From: Gammaproteobacteria bacterium
GTDB taxonomy: Bacteria; Pseudomonadota; Gammaproteobacteria; DSM-16500
Assembly: GCA_013288125.1 (NCBI GenBank)
Contig: JABDCN010000001.1
Coordinates: 1 to 64,000 of the forward strand
Length of the DNA stretch: 64,000 bases
Direction of reading: 5' to 3'
Part shown: positions 7,283 to 17,115 of the stretch, piece after piece
How positions within the stretch are numbered: the stretch's first letter is position 1
How the letters are laid out: every line of letters starts with the position of its first letter
Notes under the pieces: model-generated
Seen by the model: the letters and a program-made list of their open reading frames with translations, nothing else
Database searches by the model: none
What the model was told of the DNA's origin: nothing
Program-made: the position numbers and the translations under genes

Positions 7283-10012
7283 ATGCTAACTCGCATTTTT
7301 ACAATAGTATTTGGTAACCGCAATCAACGTGTGTTGCGTAAATTATGGAAAAGAGTGGACATTATTAATGCACTTGAGCCTGCGATGGAATCACTCTCAG
7401 ATGAGGCCTTACGTGCTAAAACAGTAGAATTTCGCAATCGCCTAAATCAAGGTGAAACATTAGATGACCTTTTGACCGATGCTTTTGCTGTCGTACGAGA
7501 AGCCTCAAAACGTACCTTAGGCATGCGCCATTTTGATGTGCAATTGATCGGTGGTATGGTTTTACATGGCGGTAATATCGCGGAAATGCGCACAGGTGAA
7601 GGTAAAACCTTAATGTCTACGCTTTCTACATATCTCAATGCCTTGCCGGCCAAAGGTGTTCACATTGTCACAGTGAATGATTACTTAGCTAAACGCGATG
7701 CTGAGTGGATGCGTCCTTTGTATGAATTTTTAGGATTAACTGTCGATATTAATTTGCATGGTCTCACCCAAGAAGAAAAACAAAAAGCGTATGCTGCCGA
7801 TATTACTTATGGCACGAACAATGAATTTGGTTTTGATTATCTGCGCGATAATATGGTGTTTGCTTGGAAAGATAAAGCACAGCGCGGATTGTATTATGCC
7901 ATTGTCGATGAAGTCGATTCTATTTTGATTGATGAAGCTCGAACGCCTTTAATTATTTCGGGTGCGGCAGAAGATAGCGTCGATTTGTATGTGAGAATAG
8001 ATAATATCATTCCACAATTAACAAAACAGACGGAAAAAGAAGGCCCTGGTGATTACAGTTTAGAAGAAAAATCTAAGCAAGCCTTTTTGACAGAAGAAGG
8101 GCATCAACATGTAGAAGAATTATTAGTACAATCGGGACTATTGCGTGAAGGTGAAAGTTTATATGACACGCAAAATATCATGCTGATGCATCATATCAAT
8201 GCAGCATTACGTGCACATACTTTATTTCATCGTGATGTTGAATATATCGTTAAAAATGGTGAAGTCGTGATTGTAGACGAACACACAGGTCGCACCATGC
8301 CTGGCAGACGTTGGTCAGAAGGCTTGCACCAAGCAATAGAAGCAAAAGAAAAAGTAAAAATCAATCAAGAAAATCAAACACTCGCTTCTATCACATTCCA
8401 AAATTATTTTCGTCTCTATCAAAAATTAGCGGGGATGACAGGAACCGCAGATACAGAAGCATACGAATTCCAACAAATTTATGGATTAGAAGTTGTCGTG
8501 ATTCCAACGCATAAACCCATGATACGTGCTGATCATTCTGATTTTGTTTACATGTCTTCAGAAGAAAAATTTGCGGCAATTGTAGATGATATTAAAGCGG
8601 TATATGCAACAGGTCAGCCTATTTTAGTGGGAACGGCTTCTATCGAAGCCTCTGAACATTTATCTGATTTATTAAAGCGTGAACATATTCCTCATCAAGT
8701 TTTAAATGCAAAATTTCATGAAAAAGAAGCACAAATTGTAGCAGAAGCGGGGCGGCCTGGTGGCGTGACGATTGCTACCAATATGGCAGGTCGAGGAACG
8801 GATATTGTTTTGGGTGGTAACTTGGAAGCTGAATTAAAATCATTAGAAAATCCAACAGAAGAAGAAAAAGCACAACGAAAAATAGCATGGCAAGCGCGTC
8901 ATGATGCTGTGGTGAAATCAGGCGGATTATATGTGCTTGGTACTGAACGTCATGAATCACGCCGCATTGATAATCAATTGCGAGGACGTTCTGGTCGTCA
9001 AGGCGATCCCGGTAAATCGCGTTTTTATTTATCTTTGCATGATAATTTGCTGCGTATTTTTGGCGGTGAAAGATTAAATGCCTTGATGCAACGTATTGGA
9101 ATGGAAAAAGGAACAGCTTTAGAATCACGCATGCTTTCGCGTACGATTGAAAATGCACAACGTAAAGTGGAAGCTTATAATTTTGATATTCGTAAACAAT
9201 TATTAGAATATGATGATGTGGCAAATGAACAACGTAAAGTAATTTACGCACAACGTGATGAATTACTCACAGCAGATTCCATTGCAGAAACAATGATTGA
9301 CATCATGCAAAATACAGTTGATCAAGCAATTAATTTATATATTCCACCTCAAAGCATGGAAGAAGAATGGAATGTGGAAGGGTTACAAGAGTGTTTGCAA
9401 CGTGATTTCAATTTGCAATTGCCAGTTGAGTCATGGCTCAAAGAAGATCAAGCCATGGATGAAGATCATTTGCGTGAACGTATTTTTAAAGCATGTAAAG
9501 AAGCATATCAGCAGAAAAGAACAAAAATTGGCGATGAGATTATGCGTCAATTTGAAAAAAGTGTGATGTTGCAAACATTAGATATTTCATGGCGTGAACA
9601 TTTAGCGGCAATGGATTACTTAAGACAAGGTATTCATTTGCGTGGTTATGCACAAAAAAATCCGAAACAAGAATATAAACGAGAATCATTCGAAATGTTT
9701 TCACGTTTATTAGATAAAATTAATTATGAAGTGGTTTCAGCATTAAGTAAATTTGAAGTACAGATGGAACAGGCTGCTGAAATACCGACTAATCAAATGG
9801 CCCAACCTATCAATTTACATCGCATGGAATTTAAGCATGCTGCAGTTGATGCACTAGAAGAAACAGCGATGGCAGTCAATGATGAGCCAGAACAACAGCG
9901 ACATCAATCTCAACCTTTTGTGAGACAAACACCGAAAGTTGGCCGAAATGATCCCTGTCCTTGTGGTTCGGGGAAAAAATATAAGCAATGCCATGGGCGT
10001 TTAGATGGTTAG
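7283..10012 (+). CDS. secA: Preprotein translocase ATPase SecA
   Basis: SecA is the motor that drives unfolded preproteins through SecYEG. The 909-residue protein shows, in order, the NBD1 Walker A (RTGEGKT, about residues 103-109), the DEAD-like [19 protein letters not shown], the preprotein crosslinking region, NBD2 with [14 protein letters not shown] and [13 protein letters not shown], the helical scaffold/wing region and a C-terminal zinc knuckle [14 protein letters not shown]. That last module binds SecB. Length and order are canonical. Confidence 0.99.
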   Translation: MLTRIFTIVFGNRNQRVLRKLWKRVDIINALEPAMESLSDEALRAKTVEFRNRLNQGETLDDLLTDAFAVVREASKRTLGMRHFDVQLIGGMVLHGGNIAEMRTGEGKTLMSTLSTYLNALPAKGVHIVTVNDYLAKRDAEWMRPLYEFLGLTVDINLHGLTQEEKQKAYAADITYGTNNEFGFDYLRDNMVFAWKDKAQRGLYYAIVDEVDSILIDEARTPLIISGAAEDSVDLYVRIDNIIPQLTKQTEKEGPGDYSLEEKSKQAFLTEEGHQHVEELLVQSGLLREGESLYDTQNIMLMHHINAALRAHTLFHRDVEYIVKNGEVVIVDEHTGRTMPGRRWSEGLHQAIEAKEKVKINQENQTLASITFQNYFRLYQKLAGMTGTADTEAYEFQQIYGLEVVVIPTHKPMIRADHSDFVYMSSEEKFAAIVDDIKAVYATGQPILVGTASIEASEHLSDLLKREHIPHQVLNAKFHEKEAQIVAEAGRPGGVTIATNMAGRGTDIVLGGNLEAELKSLENPTEEEKAQRKIAWQARHDAVVKSGGLYVLGTERHESRRIDNQLRGRSGRQGDPGKSRFYLSLHDNLLRIFGGERLNALMQRIGMEKGTALESRMLSRTIENAQRKVEAYNFDIRKQLLEYDDVANEQRKVIYAQRDELLTADSIAETMIDIMQNTVDQAINLYIPPQSMEEEWNVEGLQECLQRDFNLQLPVESWLKEDQAMDEDHLRERIFKACKEAYQQKRTKIGDEIMRQFEKSVMLQTLDISWREHLAAMDYLRQGIHLRGYAQKNPKQEYKRESFEMFSRLLDKINYEVVSALSKFEVQMEQAAEIPTNQMAQPINLHRMEFKHAAVDALEETAMAVNDEPEQQRHQSQPFVRQTPKVGRNDPCPCGSGKKYKQCHGRLDG

Positions 10013-10056
10013 TATTTTATGGATTGCCACGCCCAGCAAAAAACGCTGGACTCGCA

Positions 10057-10533
10057 ATGACGAATGTAGGGTCGTTTGTGACTAGCAAAAAATGCGTTCA
10101 AGTGGTGATTGGCATCCTACAGTGTAGGGATACTTTTTTGATTGCCGAGCGTCCAGTAGGAAGACCTTATAGTGGATATTGGGAATTTCCTGGTGGAAAA
10201 ATCGAAAAAAATGAATCCAGTGAAGCGGCGCTCAAGCGAGAATTATTTGAAGAATTGGGGATAGAAGTTGTTAACGCAGAAATGTGGTTTGAGCATGAGC
10301 ATGCGTATCCTGATAAAATAGTGCGATTACATGTTTGGTTGGTGACAGCGTTTAAAGGTGAGCCTCAAAGCAAAGAAGGGCAAGTGTTACGCTGGGTAAG
10401 TTTGCCTGAGATAATGGATTTACGGGTATTAGAAGGGAATTATGTTATTTTTGAAAGGATGAGACAGAGTGCATTAATATTCCCCCATCCGCCTTCGGCA
10501 CCTTCCTCCGGTGGGGGAAGGCTTCCTGATTAA
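10057..10533 (+). CDS. mutT: MutT/Nudix hydrolase with repeat-derived C-terminus
   Basis: MutT hydrolyses 8-oxo-dGTP so that it is not incorporated into DNA; the gene sits directly after secA as in E. coli. The Nudix box is complete: GGKIEKNESSEAALKREL followed by FEELGI (consensus G-x5-E-x7-REUXEEXGU). I place the start at the ATG 10057, after a degenerate repeat fragment (10020-10062, CTCGCAATGACG). The upstream in-frame leader down to 9988 overlaps the end of secA and looks repeat-coded. The last 15 or so residues, FPHPPSAPSSGGG onward, come from a CCGCCTTCGGCACC repeat at about 10480-10523 and extend beyond the Nudix fold. Confidence 0.85.
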   Translation: MTNVGSFVTSKKCVQVVIGILQCRDTFLIAERPVGRPYSGYWEFPGGKIEKNESSEAALKRELFEELGIEVVNAEMWFEHEHAYPDKIVRLHVWLVTAFKGEPQSKEGQVLRWVSLPEIMDLRVLEGNYVIFERMRQSALIFPHPPSAPSSGGGRLPD

Positions 10534-10606
10534 GCTTTATTTTTTTAAATTAATGTCATTTATTTTAATTATCAAATATTAATTTTTATTGAATAGGATG
10601 ATTTAT

Positions 10607-12262
10607 ATGGAACTTAAAAAATTAATTGGATTTTCACTTTTTTTTGTTTTAACTTTATTATCAGCTATGTCATTGTATGCTAGGGACAAAACAAATTCTT
10701 TTAATGCTCAACAAACCACACAACAAAACTCCCAACAGAACCGTCAACAATACATTCAACGCATCATGCATAAACCCATCTACAAACAAGCAACATGGGG
10801 ATTACGCGTCGTTGATTTGACAACAAATCAAGTTCTCATTGACCAAAATTCTAACCAATCATTTTTTATTGGTTCTGTCCGTAAAATTTTTTCTGTGGGT
10901 GAATTAATGGATGCAGTGGGGCCGCAACATCGGTCAATTACAACAGTGCATCGCGATGGTGAAGTCGTTAATGGAGAATTAAAAGGTAATTTAGTGTTAA
11001 TTGCATCAGGTGATTTAACTATGGGTGGCAGAACAAACCCAAATGGTAGTATTGCCATCACAGATTTCGATCATAATTATTCTGATGCATTAGGTAATTC
11101 AGAACTTACCAAACCCGATCCTTTAGCGGGATATAAACAATTGGCCAGACGAGTGAAAAAAGCAGGCATCAATAAAATTAGTGGCGAAGTCATCATTGAT
11201 GATCGTTTGTTTGAGCCATTTGATTTTCGCGGAGAATTTAAAGTCAGTCCTATTTTTGTGAATGATGATGTTGTCGATGTCATCATTAATCCGGGTAAAG
11301 TTAATCAAAATGCATTAGTCGATTGGCGGCCGCATTCTGCTGCTTTTCATGTTGTTAATCATCTCAAAACCGTTAGAGCAAATGATGCTTATACACTTGA
11401 ACTTCAACCGGTCATTCCTGATTGTTATGGGCAATGGTATTGTCATGGTGAGATTAAAAATAATTTGCCTGTGAATTTTGTCCCACCATTAACGCAACGT
11501 TATCCATTGATTCAAACATTTCGTATTTCAAAACCAGCGAATTATGCGCGTATTGTATTGATTGAAGCATTGCGAGAAGCGGGGGTCAAAGTTGATCATG
11601 TGATCGTGCAAGACAATCCTACCAAGTTATTAAAAAATTCCGCTTTTTATAATGAGTCGAATGCTATTACTTCTTTGACTTCGCTTCCATATTCAGATTA
11701 CGCTAAGCTTGTTCTAAAAGTGAGTTATAACATTGGTGCAGATACTAGCCTTGTGTTGTTTGGTAAAACACATGGTGTGAATAATATGCAAGATAGTTTG
11801 AAAATAGAAAAAGATGTTTTGCAGCATAAATATGGTATATCCCCTTCTGGTTTTCATTTTGTTGACGGTAGCGGCGGTGCGGAAACCAGTGCAACCGGTA
11901 AAACGGTAACAGATTGGTTGCAAATCATGTTTAAAACACCTTCGTTTAAATCTTTTTATCAAGCATTTCCTATTTTAGCAGTAGATGGTTCAGTGGCATT
12001 TGTTAAAAATTTTGAATCTCAACCGGCACTACGTGGCGCTGCTGGCCATGTCTATGTCAAGCCGGGTACTTTTTTGCAAGGACATGATGGTGTTATTACT
12101 GTTAAAGGACAAGCATTGGCGGGTTATATTTTAACAAAACATCATCATTTGTTGGCATTTCATCTTGTGGTTAATCATTTTGATATTCAATCGATTAATG
12201 ATTTGTTGAATATTTTTCAAGATCAAGGTGAAATAGTCGCTAATTTATGGAGTGAATATTAA
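10607..12262 (+). CDS. dacB: PBP4-like D-Ala-D-Ala carboxypeptidase/endopeptidase (family S13)
   Basis: This is a periplasmic low-molecular-mass penicillin-binding protein that trims or cleaves peptidoglycan cross-links. The start at 10607 has AGGATG just upstream and opens a clear signal peptide (MELKKLIGFSLFFVLTLLSA, cleavage near residue 25). A Gln-rich linker follows. The SxxK motif is S90-V-R-K93 and SxN is S373-Y-N375. Where KTG is expected the protein has K485-P-G487 in HVYVKPGTF. The S13-type insertion domain lies between the first and second motifs. The 551-residue length is somewhat above the E. coli DacB. The Thr-to-Pro change in the third motif may alter activity. Confidence 0.85.
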   Translation: MELKKLIGFSLFFVLTLLSAMSLYARDKTNSFNAQQTTQQNSQQNRQQYIQRIMHKPIYKQATWGLRVVDLTTNQVLIDQNSNQSFFIGSVRKIFSVGELMDAVGPQHRSITTVHRDGEVVNGELKGNLVLIASGDLTMGGRTNPNGSIAITDFDHNYSDALGNSELTKPDPLAGYKQLARRVKKAGINKISGEVIIDDRLFEPFDFRGEFKVSPIFVNDDVVDVIINPGKVNQNALVDWRPHSAAFHVVNHLKTVRANDAYTLELQPVIPDCYGQWYCHGEIKNNLPVNFVPPLTQRYPLIQTFRISKPANYARIVLIEALREAGVKVDHVIVQDNPTKLLKNSAFYNESNAITSLTSLPYSDYAKLVLKVSYNIGADTSLVLFGKTHGVNNMQDSLKIEKDVLQHKYGISPSGFHFVDGSGGAETSATGKTVTDWLQIMFKTPSFKSFYQAFPILAVDGSVAFVKNFESQPALRGAAGHVYVKPGTFLQGHDGVITVKGQALAGYILTKHHHLLAFHLVVNHFDIQSINDLLNIFQDQGEIVANLWSEY

Positions 12263-12285
12263 AAATGAGAGACGTTACATTCAGA

Positions 12286-12456
12286 CCTGTCGTCCCGCGG
12301 CTTGTCATTATACTCAGCCCCGTCGTCCCGCGGCTTGTCATTATACTCAGCCCCGTCGTCCCGCGGCTTGTCCGCGGGATCCAGGGAAACTATACGACTT
12401 TTATTGATTATTCTGGATCCCGCGGACAAGCCGCGGGACGACGGGCTTGAGTACAA
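12286..12456. repeat. Palindromic repeat family A, copy 3, with left arm in three tandem copies
   Basis: The truncated left arm CGTCCCGCGGCTTGTCATTA recurs with a 33-base period: the CGTCCCGCGG block starts at 12291, 12324 and 12357. Only the third continues into the full palindrome, with the right arm at about 12412-12445. Upstream ORF extensions of the next gene read through this element and look spurious. Confidence 0.9.
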
Positions 12457-12475
12457 GGTTAATTGGCATCCATTT

Positions 12476-14653
12476 ATGTTAGAACGAACGAATCAAAAAT
12501 CAGAATTAGAACCAGAAATAAAACCAGAATCAAAGCCAAATAATACCGAATTAAATCAATTCAAATTCATGTTGCAATTAGAGATAACACTACAATATGA
12601 AGTTTGCAAGCATCTCGTTCATATCGATTTGCAAGCATTGATGAGTACCAGTCATTCCATGCGGAATAATGTGATAAATGATTTTCCTATGTTTTTTTGG
12701 AAAGAAAAAAATGAGCAAGATTTTCCTCATCTTCGTCAACAAATTGAGTATGATGCGAATGAAACTTGGCGCGACGAATATCTGACGAATTATGAATGGC
12801 AGTACGATAGGTTTAGTCAAGATGAAAAATATATTTTTTCATGGGTGAAAGCAAATCACATTGTTGCTTTAAAAAAAATTGATCGGAAAAAAATTATTAA
12901 ATTACTTTTGAATGAAAAAAAAGATATTCATCATTATACCATGGTCTGTTGGGCCAAAAAATTAGGTCACCAACTCGTCTTAGATTATTTTTATGAATGT
13001 ATTACACAAGATGAAACTTCGTTTACTAAAGATACACAAAAAAGAACTTTTCTCTATTGGGCCATTTATCTTCATATGCCGGTAGGCGAAATGAAAAAAT
13101 ATTTTAATGCTGGTTATAAAGTTAATGAACCTATTCGAAACGGTAACATGCTCCCTTTGCATTTGGCGGTCTCTGAAGGACTTTATGATCATGTAAAAGA
13201 ATTAATTAAACGAGGTCCATTATTAATTAATCAAAAGCTTGAGCATGATAAATCAACACCTTTAATGCTTGCGGCACGTAATGGTAATAAAAAAGTTATT
13301 AAGTTGCTTCTTAAAAAAAATGCTGATATCACGTTACGGGACCATTTTGAAAGAACTGTAATTTATTATGCTATCGAAGAAGATAATCTTAAATTAGTGA
13401 AAATTTGCATACAAAAAAATCGAGATTTATTAAATCAAAAAACAAAATCGCAAAGAACGCCGCTTATTAAGGCGGCTATGCGTAATAAATCGTCCATTAT
13501 CCGATATTTATTAACACAAGAGGGTATTCAAATAAATGAAACCGTGGATCAAAAATCTGCGTTATATTGGGTGGCTAGAAATGGTGATGTTGAAACAATG
13601 GATTTTTTTCTCAAGAAAAAACCTGACGCGGCTTTAGCATCGTTAGACAAAGAATTTTGTCCTGTTCATGAAGCAGCAGAGGCAGGGCATTTTAATATTG
13701 TCGAGATGTTATTGCAATATGATGCTAGGCCGTTGAATTACAAATGTCATCACGGTTTTACTTTACTTACTTTGTCGCTCGCTAATGTTTTAAATAAACC
13801 AGAAAATAAAGTAAAATTTTTATCTATTGTTTATTTTGTATTGAAGCAGCCTGATATTGATGTAAGTGGCGTATGTCATGGCTATAATCGTAGAGATAAT
13901 TTTTCACATTATAATGGCCAAAATAGTTTACACTTTGCGGTTAATATTGGTGATGTGGTATTGGTGCAATGTCTTGTAAATAAAGCCCCGGCATTATTAT
14001 TTAAATCAGATGATCGTTTCGTTATGCCTATTCATTTAATTGGAGATCGTTGTCATCAGGCGATAGAAGATATGGGGTTTCATTATGATTCTGATCATGC
14101 TAACAATGTCATTAAGTGGCTTAAATTAAAATATGATATTTTAATGAAATATATTTTTCATTTCTTGGATGAAAAATTTGCATTGTTGCAACAAAATAAA
14201 TCGCAGTATCAATCATTTTCTTTCTTTGGGTGTAATGCTATTTCTGGTTTAGTTAATGAGTTACTTGGTCAATTGAAAAAGGTTAAACTTGATAGTGCCT
14301 TATCAACGATAGATAAATTTTATACAGCTGTTGAAGTAATTGCGCAATATCACAATCAGCTTCGTGATTTAATGTTTGAAATTCCATCAACCATTGATAT
14401 GAAAACTGATATTTCAATCAAAAGTAAACAATTAATGTTGACTCATTTAGGTAATCTTATTTATGCGTTAGAATTAAATAAAACTACTTTCAATTGTCAA
14501 ATAGAAGGGACTAAGTTTCGGATAAACAAATCATTTGAATTAGTACAAGACGAAGAATCATATGAAAAAGCGAGTCTTTTAATAACTTCACATAAACGTC
14601 ATCACGAAGATAACGATTCAACTAAAAATTATAAACGTTCCCGTTTGCAATAG
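12476..14653 (+). CDS. Ankyrin-repeat protein with F-box-like N-terminus and C-terminal basic cluster
   Basis: The product is 725 residues and is unrecognised as a named gene. Residues about 36-72 (QYEVCKHLVHIDLQALMSTS, then MRNNVINDF) resemble an F-box: a hydrophobic start, an HL-x3-DL turn and a final SMR helix. At least six ankyrin units follow between about 220 and 520, for example STPLMLAARNGNKKVIKLLL and CPVHEAAEAGHFNIVEMLL. The tail is helical and ends with two basic clusters (K707-R708 and K720-R-S-R723), a bipartite NLS-like pattern. No signal peptide is seen, which fits a type IV-secreted effector. The start ATG 12476 is the first after the repeat; its ribosome-binding site is weak (AGGTTA). 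Function is not known; F-box and NLS are inferences. Confidence 0.8.
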   Translation: MLERTNQKSELEPEIKPESKPNNTELNQFKFMLQLEITLQYEVCKHLVHIDLQALMSTSHSMRNNVINDFPMFFWKEKNEQDFPHLRQQIEYDANETWRDEYLTNYEWQYDRFSQDEKYIFSWVKANHIVALKKIDRKKIIKLLLNEKKDIHHYTMVCWAKKLGHQLVLDYFYECITQDETSFTKDTQKRTFLYWAIYLHMPVGEMKKYFNAGYKVNEPIRNGNMLPLHLAVSEGLYDHVKELIKRGPLLINQKLEHDKSTPLMLAARNGNKKVIKLLLKKNADITLRDHFERTVIYYAIEEDNLKLVKICIQKNRDLLNQKTKSQRTPLIKAAMRNKSSIIRYLLTQEGIQINETVDQKSALYWVARNGDVETMDFFLKKKPDAALASLDKEFCPVHEAAEAGHFNIVEMLLQYDARPLNYKCHHGFTLLTLSLANVLNKPENKVKFLSIVYFVLKQPDIDVSGVCHGYNRRDNFSHYNGQNSLHFAVNIGDVVLVQCLVNKAPALLFKSDDRFVMPIHLIGDRCHQAIEDMGFHYDSDHANNVIKWLKLKYDILMKYIFHFLDEKFALLQQNKSQYQSFSFFGCNAISGLVNELLGQLKKVKLDSALSTIDKFYTAVEVIAQYHNQLRDLMFEIPSTIDMKTDISIKSKQLMLTHLGNLIYALELNKTTFNCQIEGTKFRINKSFELVQDEESYEKASLLITSHKRHHEDNDSTKNYKRSRLQ

Positions 14654-14694
14654 TTCACCCCGGTCTCGCAATGACGGGTTGAGCTGATACCTCG

Positions 14695-15696
14695 TTATTC
14701 ATAAAACGCTATTGTTTTTTGAATGCCAGTCTCAAAACTCTCTAGCGGTTTCCAGCCTAATTCAGCTTCAATTTTGCTGGTATCAATAGCATATCTAAAG
14801 TCATGGCCAGCTCTATCTGTGACATGCGTGATTAATGTTTTATGTGGTGCGTGCTGGGGATATCGTTTATCCATTTCTTTGCAAATATATTCTGCTACTG
14901 CTAGATTTTCTTTTTCACAATGACCGCCCAGATTGTAACTTTCACCAATTTTTCCATTTTGCATAATCATCATAATGCCGCGACAATGATCTTCAACGTA
15001 TAACCAATCACGAATATTTTTACCATGACCATAAAGCGGAATAGGTTGTTGCTTTAAGCAAGCATTCACAATGGTAGGAATAAATTTTTCAGGATGTTGA
15101 TAGGGACCGTAATTATTAGAGCAATTTGAAATCGTGATCGGTAATCCATAAGTATGATAATACGCTTGAACTAAATGGTCGGATCCTGCTTTTGTTGCAG
15201 AATAAGGTGAGCGTGGTTGATACGCTGTTGTTTCTTTAAAAGCCGGCATATCACTTGTTAATGATCCAAATACTTCATCTGTTGAAATATGATGAAAACG
15301 ACAATGCGCAGGGACACGTTTTTCTACCTCGAACCAATGATGTCTCGCTGATTCTAATAACATAAAAGTGCCTACTAAATTGGTTTCTATAAAGGCAGCG
15401 GGTTTATCAATAGAACGATCAACGTGACTTTCAGCGGCAAAATGTACGATGGTATCAATATGATGATGTTGTAATACATGACGTACTAATTTGGCATCTC
15501 CAATGTCACCGCAAATAAAATGATGTCTTTCGTGATCAGTAATATCTTTAATATGATCAAGAGAGCCGGCATAAGTTAATTTGTCTAAATTGATAAGATG
15601 AATATCGGGATAATGTGCTAGGACATGACGAATAAAATTCGAGCCAATAAATCCGGCGCCGCCAGTGACGAGCATGTATTGTGGTTGGTATGACAT
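14695..15696 (-). CDS. rmlB: dTDP-glucose 4,6-dehydratase
   Basis: RmlB is a short-chain dehydrogenase-like NAD enzyme that makes dTDP-4-keto-6-deoxyglucose, second step of dTDP-L-rhamnose synthesis. The Rossmann motif TGGAGFIGSNF lies near residues 11-21, HFAAESHVDRSI near 85, the dehydratase S-T-D-E-V-F segment near 133, and the catalytic Y-x3-K in YSATKAGSDHLV near 160. I start it at 15696 (MSYQPQ) rather than 15735; the longer form would overlap rmlD. It is the last gene of the minus-strand rmlACDB operon, eight bases after rmlD. Confidence 0.96.
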   Translation of the reverse strand: MSYQPQYMLVTGGAGFIGSNFIRHVLAHYPDIHLINLDKLTYAGSLDHIKDITDHERHHFICGDIGDAKLVRHVLQHHHIDTIVHFAAESHVDRSIDKPAAFIETNLVGTFMLLESARHHWFEVEKRVPAHCRFHHISTDEVFGSLTSDMPAFKETTAYQPRSPYSATKAGSDHLVQAYYHTYGLPITISNCSNNYGPYQHPEKFIPTIVNACLKQQPIPLYGHGKNIRDWLYVEDHCRGIMMIMQNGKIGESYNLGGHCEKENLAVAEYICKEMDKRYPQHAPHKTLITHVTDRAGHDFRYAIDTSKIEAELGWKPLESFETGIQKTIAFYE

Positions 15697-15704
15697 GATG
15701 GTTC

Positions 15705-16586
15705 CTAAATAATCGTCTTTAATGCTAATCGCCACTCAGCTGGATTAATCTGATAATCCTGCATGATTTTATTGCTATCTAATACACCATTTAATGGCCG
15801 CATGGCTTTCGTGGGATAATCCATTGTTGCAACAGGGGTGATTGTTTCAAGTGTCATGGAAGTGACACGATTTTTTGTTTCATCCAGAATGGCCAAGGTA
15901 AATTCATACCATGAACAAGCAGGTGAATCGACAAAATGATAAGTTCCCCAGGTATGCAAATTTTTTGCTAGTGTTAAAATCGCGTATGCAATATCACCTG
16001 TATAAGTCGGATTAACCAATTGATCTGTCACCATACGCAATTCAGTTTTATCTGTCGCTAATCGTAAAATCGTTTTCAAAAAATTATGTCCATATTCACC
16101 AAACAAACCACCGACACGTAAAATAAGATGTTTTTCTGCTTGTTCTCGCACCGCTTTTTCGCCTAACCATTTTGTTTCGCCATAATAATTAATAGGATTT
16201 GCTTGATCATCTTCACGGTAAGGATTAGCTTGTCTGCCATCAAAAATATAATTGGTAGAGAGATGAATCAGTGGAATATGCAGCTCTTCACAAATGGTCG
16301 CAAGATTAAAAGCACCATAGTGATTGATGAGAGCAGCATGTTCGCGTTCGCTTTCTGCGCGATCAACGGCAGTATAGGCGGCAGTGTTAATCACAAGCTG
16401 TGGTTGATATTGTTTTAGCGCAGCTACAATAGAATCGCGTTGTGTAATATCTAATTGATGGTGTGAACAAGGAATTAAATGGAATGCTTTACCAAGTGGA
16501 TGTCTGTAAATTGCTGTAGCTAACTGACCATCACCACCCGTAATGATGATAGGAGGTGTTTCAGTTGGAGGTGAATAATTGTTCAT
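15705..16586 (-). CDS. rmlD: dTDP-4-dehydrorhamnose reductase
   Basis: RmlD reduces dTDP-4-keto-L-rhamnose to dTDP-L-rhamnose with NAD(P)H, the final step. The nucleotide-binding motif is ITGGDGQLATAIY, followed by NTAAYTAVDRAESE, the catalytic Y-x3-K in NYYGETKWLGEK, and LRVGGLFGEYGHNF. The protein is about 293 residues from the ATG at 16586; an ATG two codons further upstream (16592) is equally possible. It overlaps the end of rmlC by more than 20 bases, so the two are probably translationally coupled. Confidence 0.94.
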   Translation of the reverse strand: MNNYSPPTETPPIIITGGDGQLATAIYRHPLGKAFHLIPCSHHQLDITQRDSIVAALKQYQPQLVINTAAYTAVDRAESEREHAALINHYGAFNLATICEELHIPLIHLSTNYIFDGRQANPYREDDQANPINYYGETKWLGEKAVREQAEKHLILRVGGLFGEYGHNFLKTILRLATDKTELRMVTDQLVNPTYTGDIAYAILTLAKNLHTWGTYHFVDSPACSWYEFTLAILDETKNRVTSMTLETITPVATMDYPTKAMRPLNGVLDSNKIMQDYQINPAEWRLALKTII

Positions 16587-17115
16587 GCGCAATATCCTTT
16601 AAGCAAAGATAGGTTTTATCCTTGGGTGACAAAAGTGGCTGCGTTGTTGGCCAGGGAATATTGAGATCAGGATCGTTCCAAACAATGCCATGTTCAGACG
16701 ACGGCGAATAAAAATCGGTACATTTATAATTAAAAGTTGCTTGATCTGACAACACACAATAACCATGCGCAAAACCAGCGGGTACATAAAATTGCGTGTG
16801 ATTTTCATCGCTTAATATCACATGAAAATATTTTCCAAAGGTGGGAGAGTTAAGACGAATATCAACAGCGACATCCCAGACGCTACCCTGTGTAACCCAA
16901 ACTAATTTACCTTGCGCGTAAGGTTTTTGATAATGTAATCCACGTAAAACATTTTTTTTTGAATGAGAAAGATTATCTTGCACAAAGGGTGGTATGCCTA
17001 ATTCTTTGTAACGCGTTTGTTGAAATGTTTCGTAAAAATAACCGCGATCATCATTAAATACTTTTGGTTGTAAAATGAGTAAACCATCGAGTGGTGTTTT
17101 GATCACTTTTGTCAT
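16561..17115 (-). CDS. rmlC: dTDP-4-dehydrorhamnose 3,5-epimerase
   Basis: RmlC is a cupin enzyme that epimerises C3 and C5 of dTDP-4-keto-6-deoxyglucose. The 184-residue protein begins VIKTPLDGLLILQPKVFNDD and contains the family core YFYETFQQTRY, NVLRGLHYQ (catalytic His), GSVWDVAVDIR and FYVPAGFAHGYCVLSD. These motifs are diagnostic. The start overlaps rmlA's stop by four bases (ATGA), and its end overlaps rmlD, consistent with one polycistronic mRNA. Confidence 0.96.
   Translation of the reverse strand: MTKVIKTPLDGLLILQPKVFNDDRGYFYETFQQTRYKELGIPPFVQDNLSHSKKNVLRGLHYQKPYAQGKLVWVTQGSVWDVAVDIRLNSPTFGKYFHVILSDENHTQFYVPAGFAHGYCVLSDQATFNYKCTDFYSPSSEHGIVWNDPDLNIPWPTTQPLLSPKDKTYLCLKDIAHEQLFTSN

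Noticed and set aside
8775..9251. 158-residue antisense ORF in secA
   Set aside because: It is a shadow of the secA reading frame with no ribosome-binding site or domain features.
12302..12475. N-terminal extension of the ankyrin gene (TTG at 12302)
   Set aside because: The 58 extra codons are family A repeat sequence with a rare start and no ribosome-binding site.
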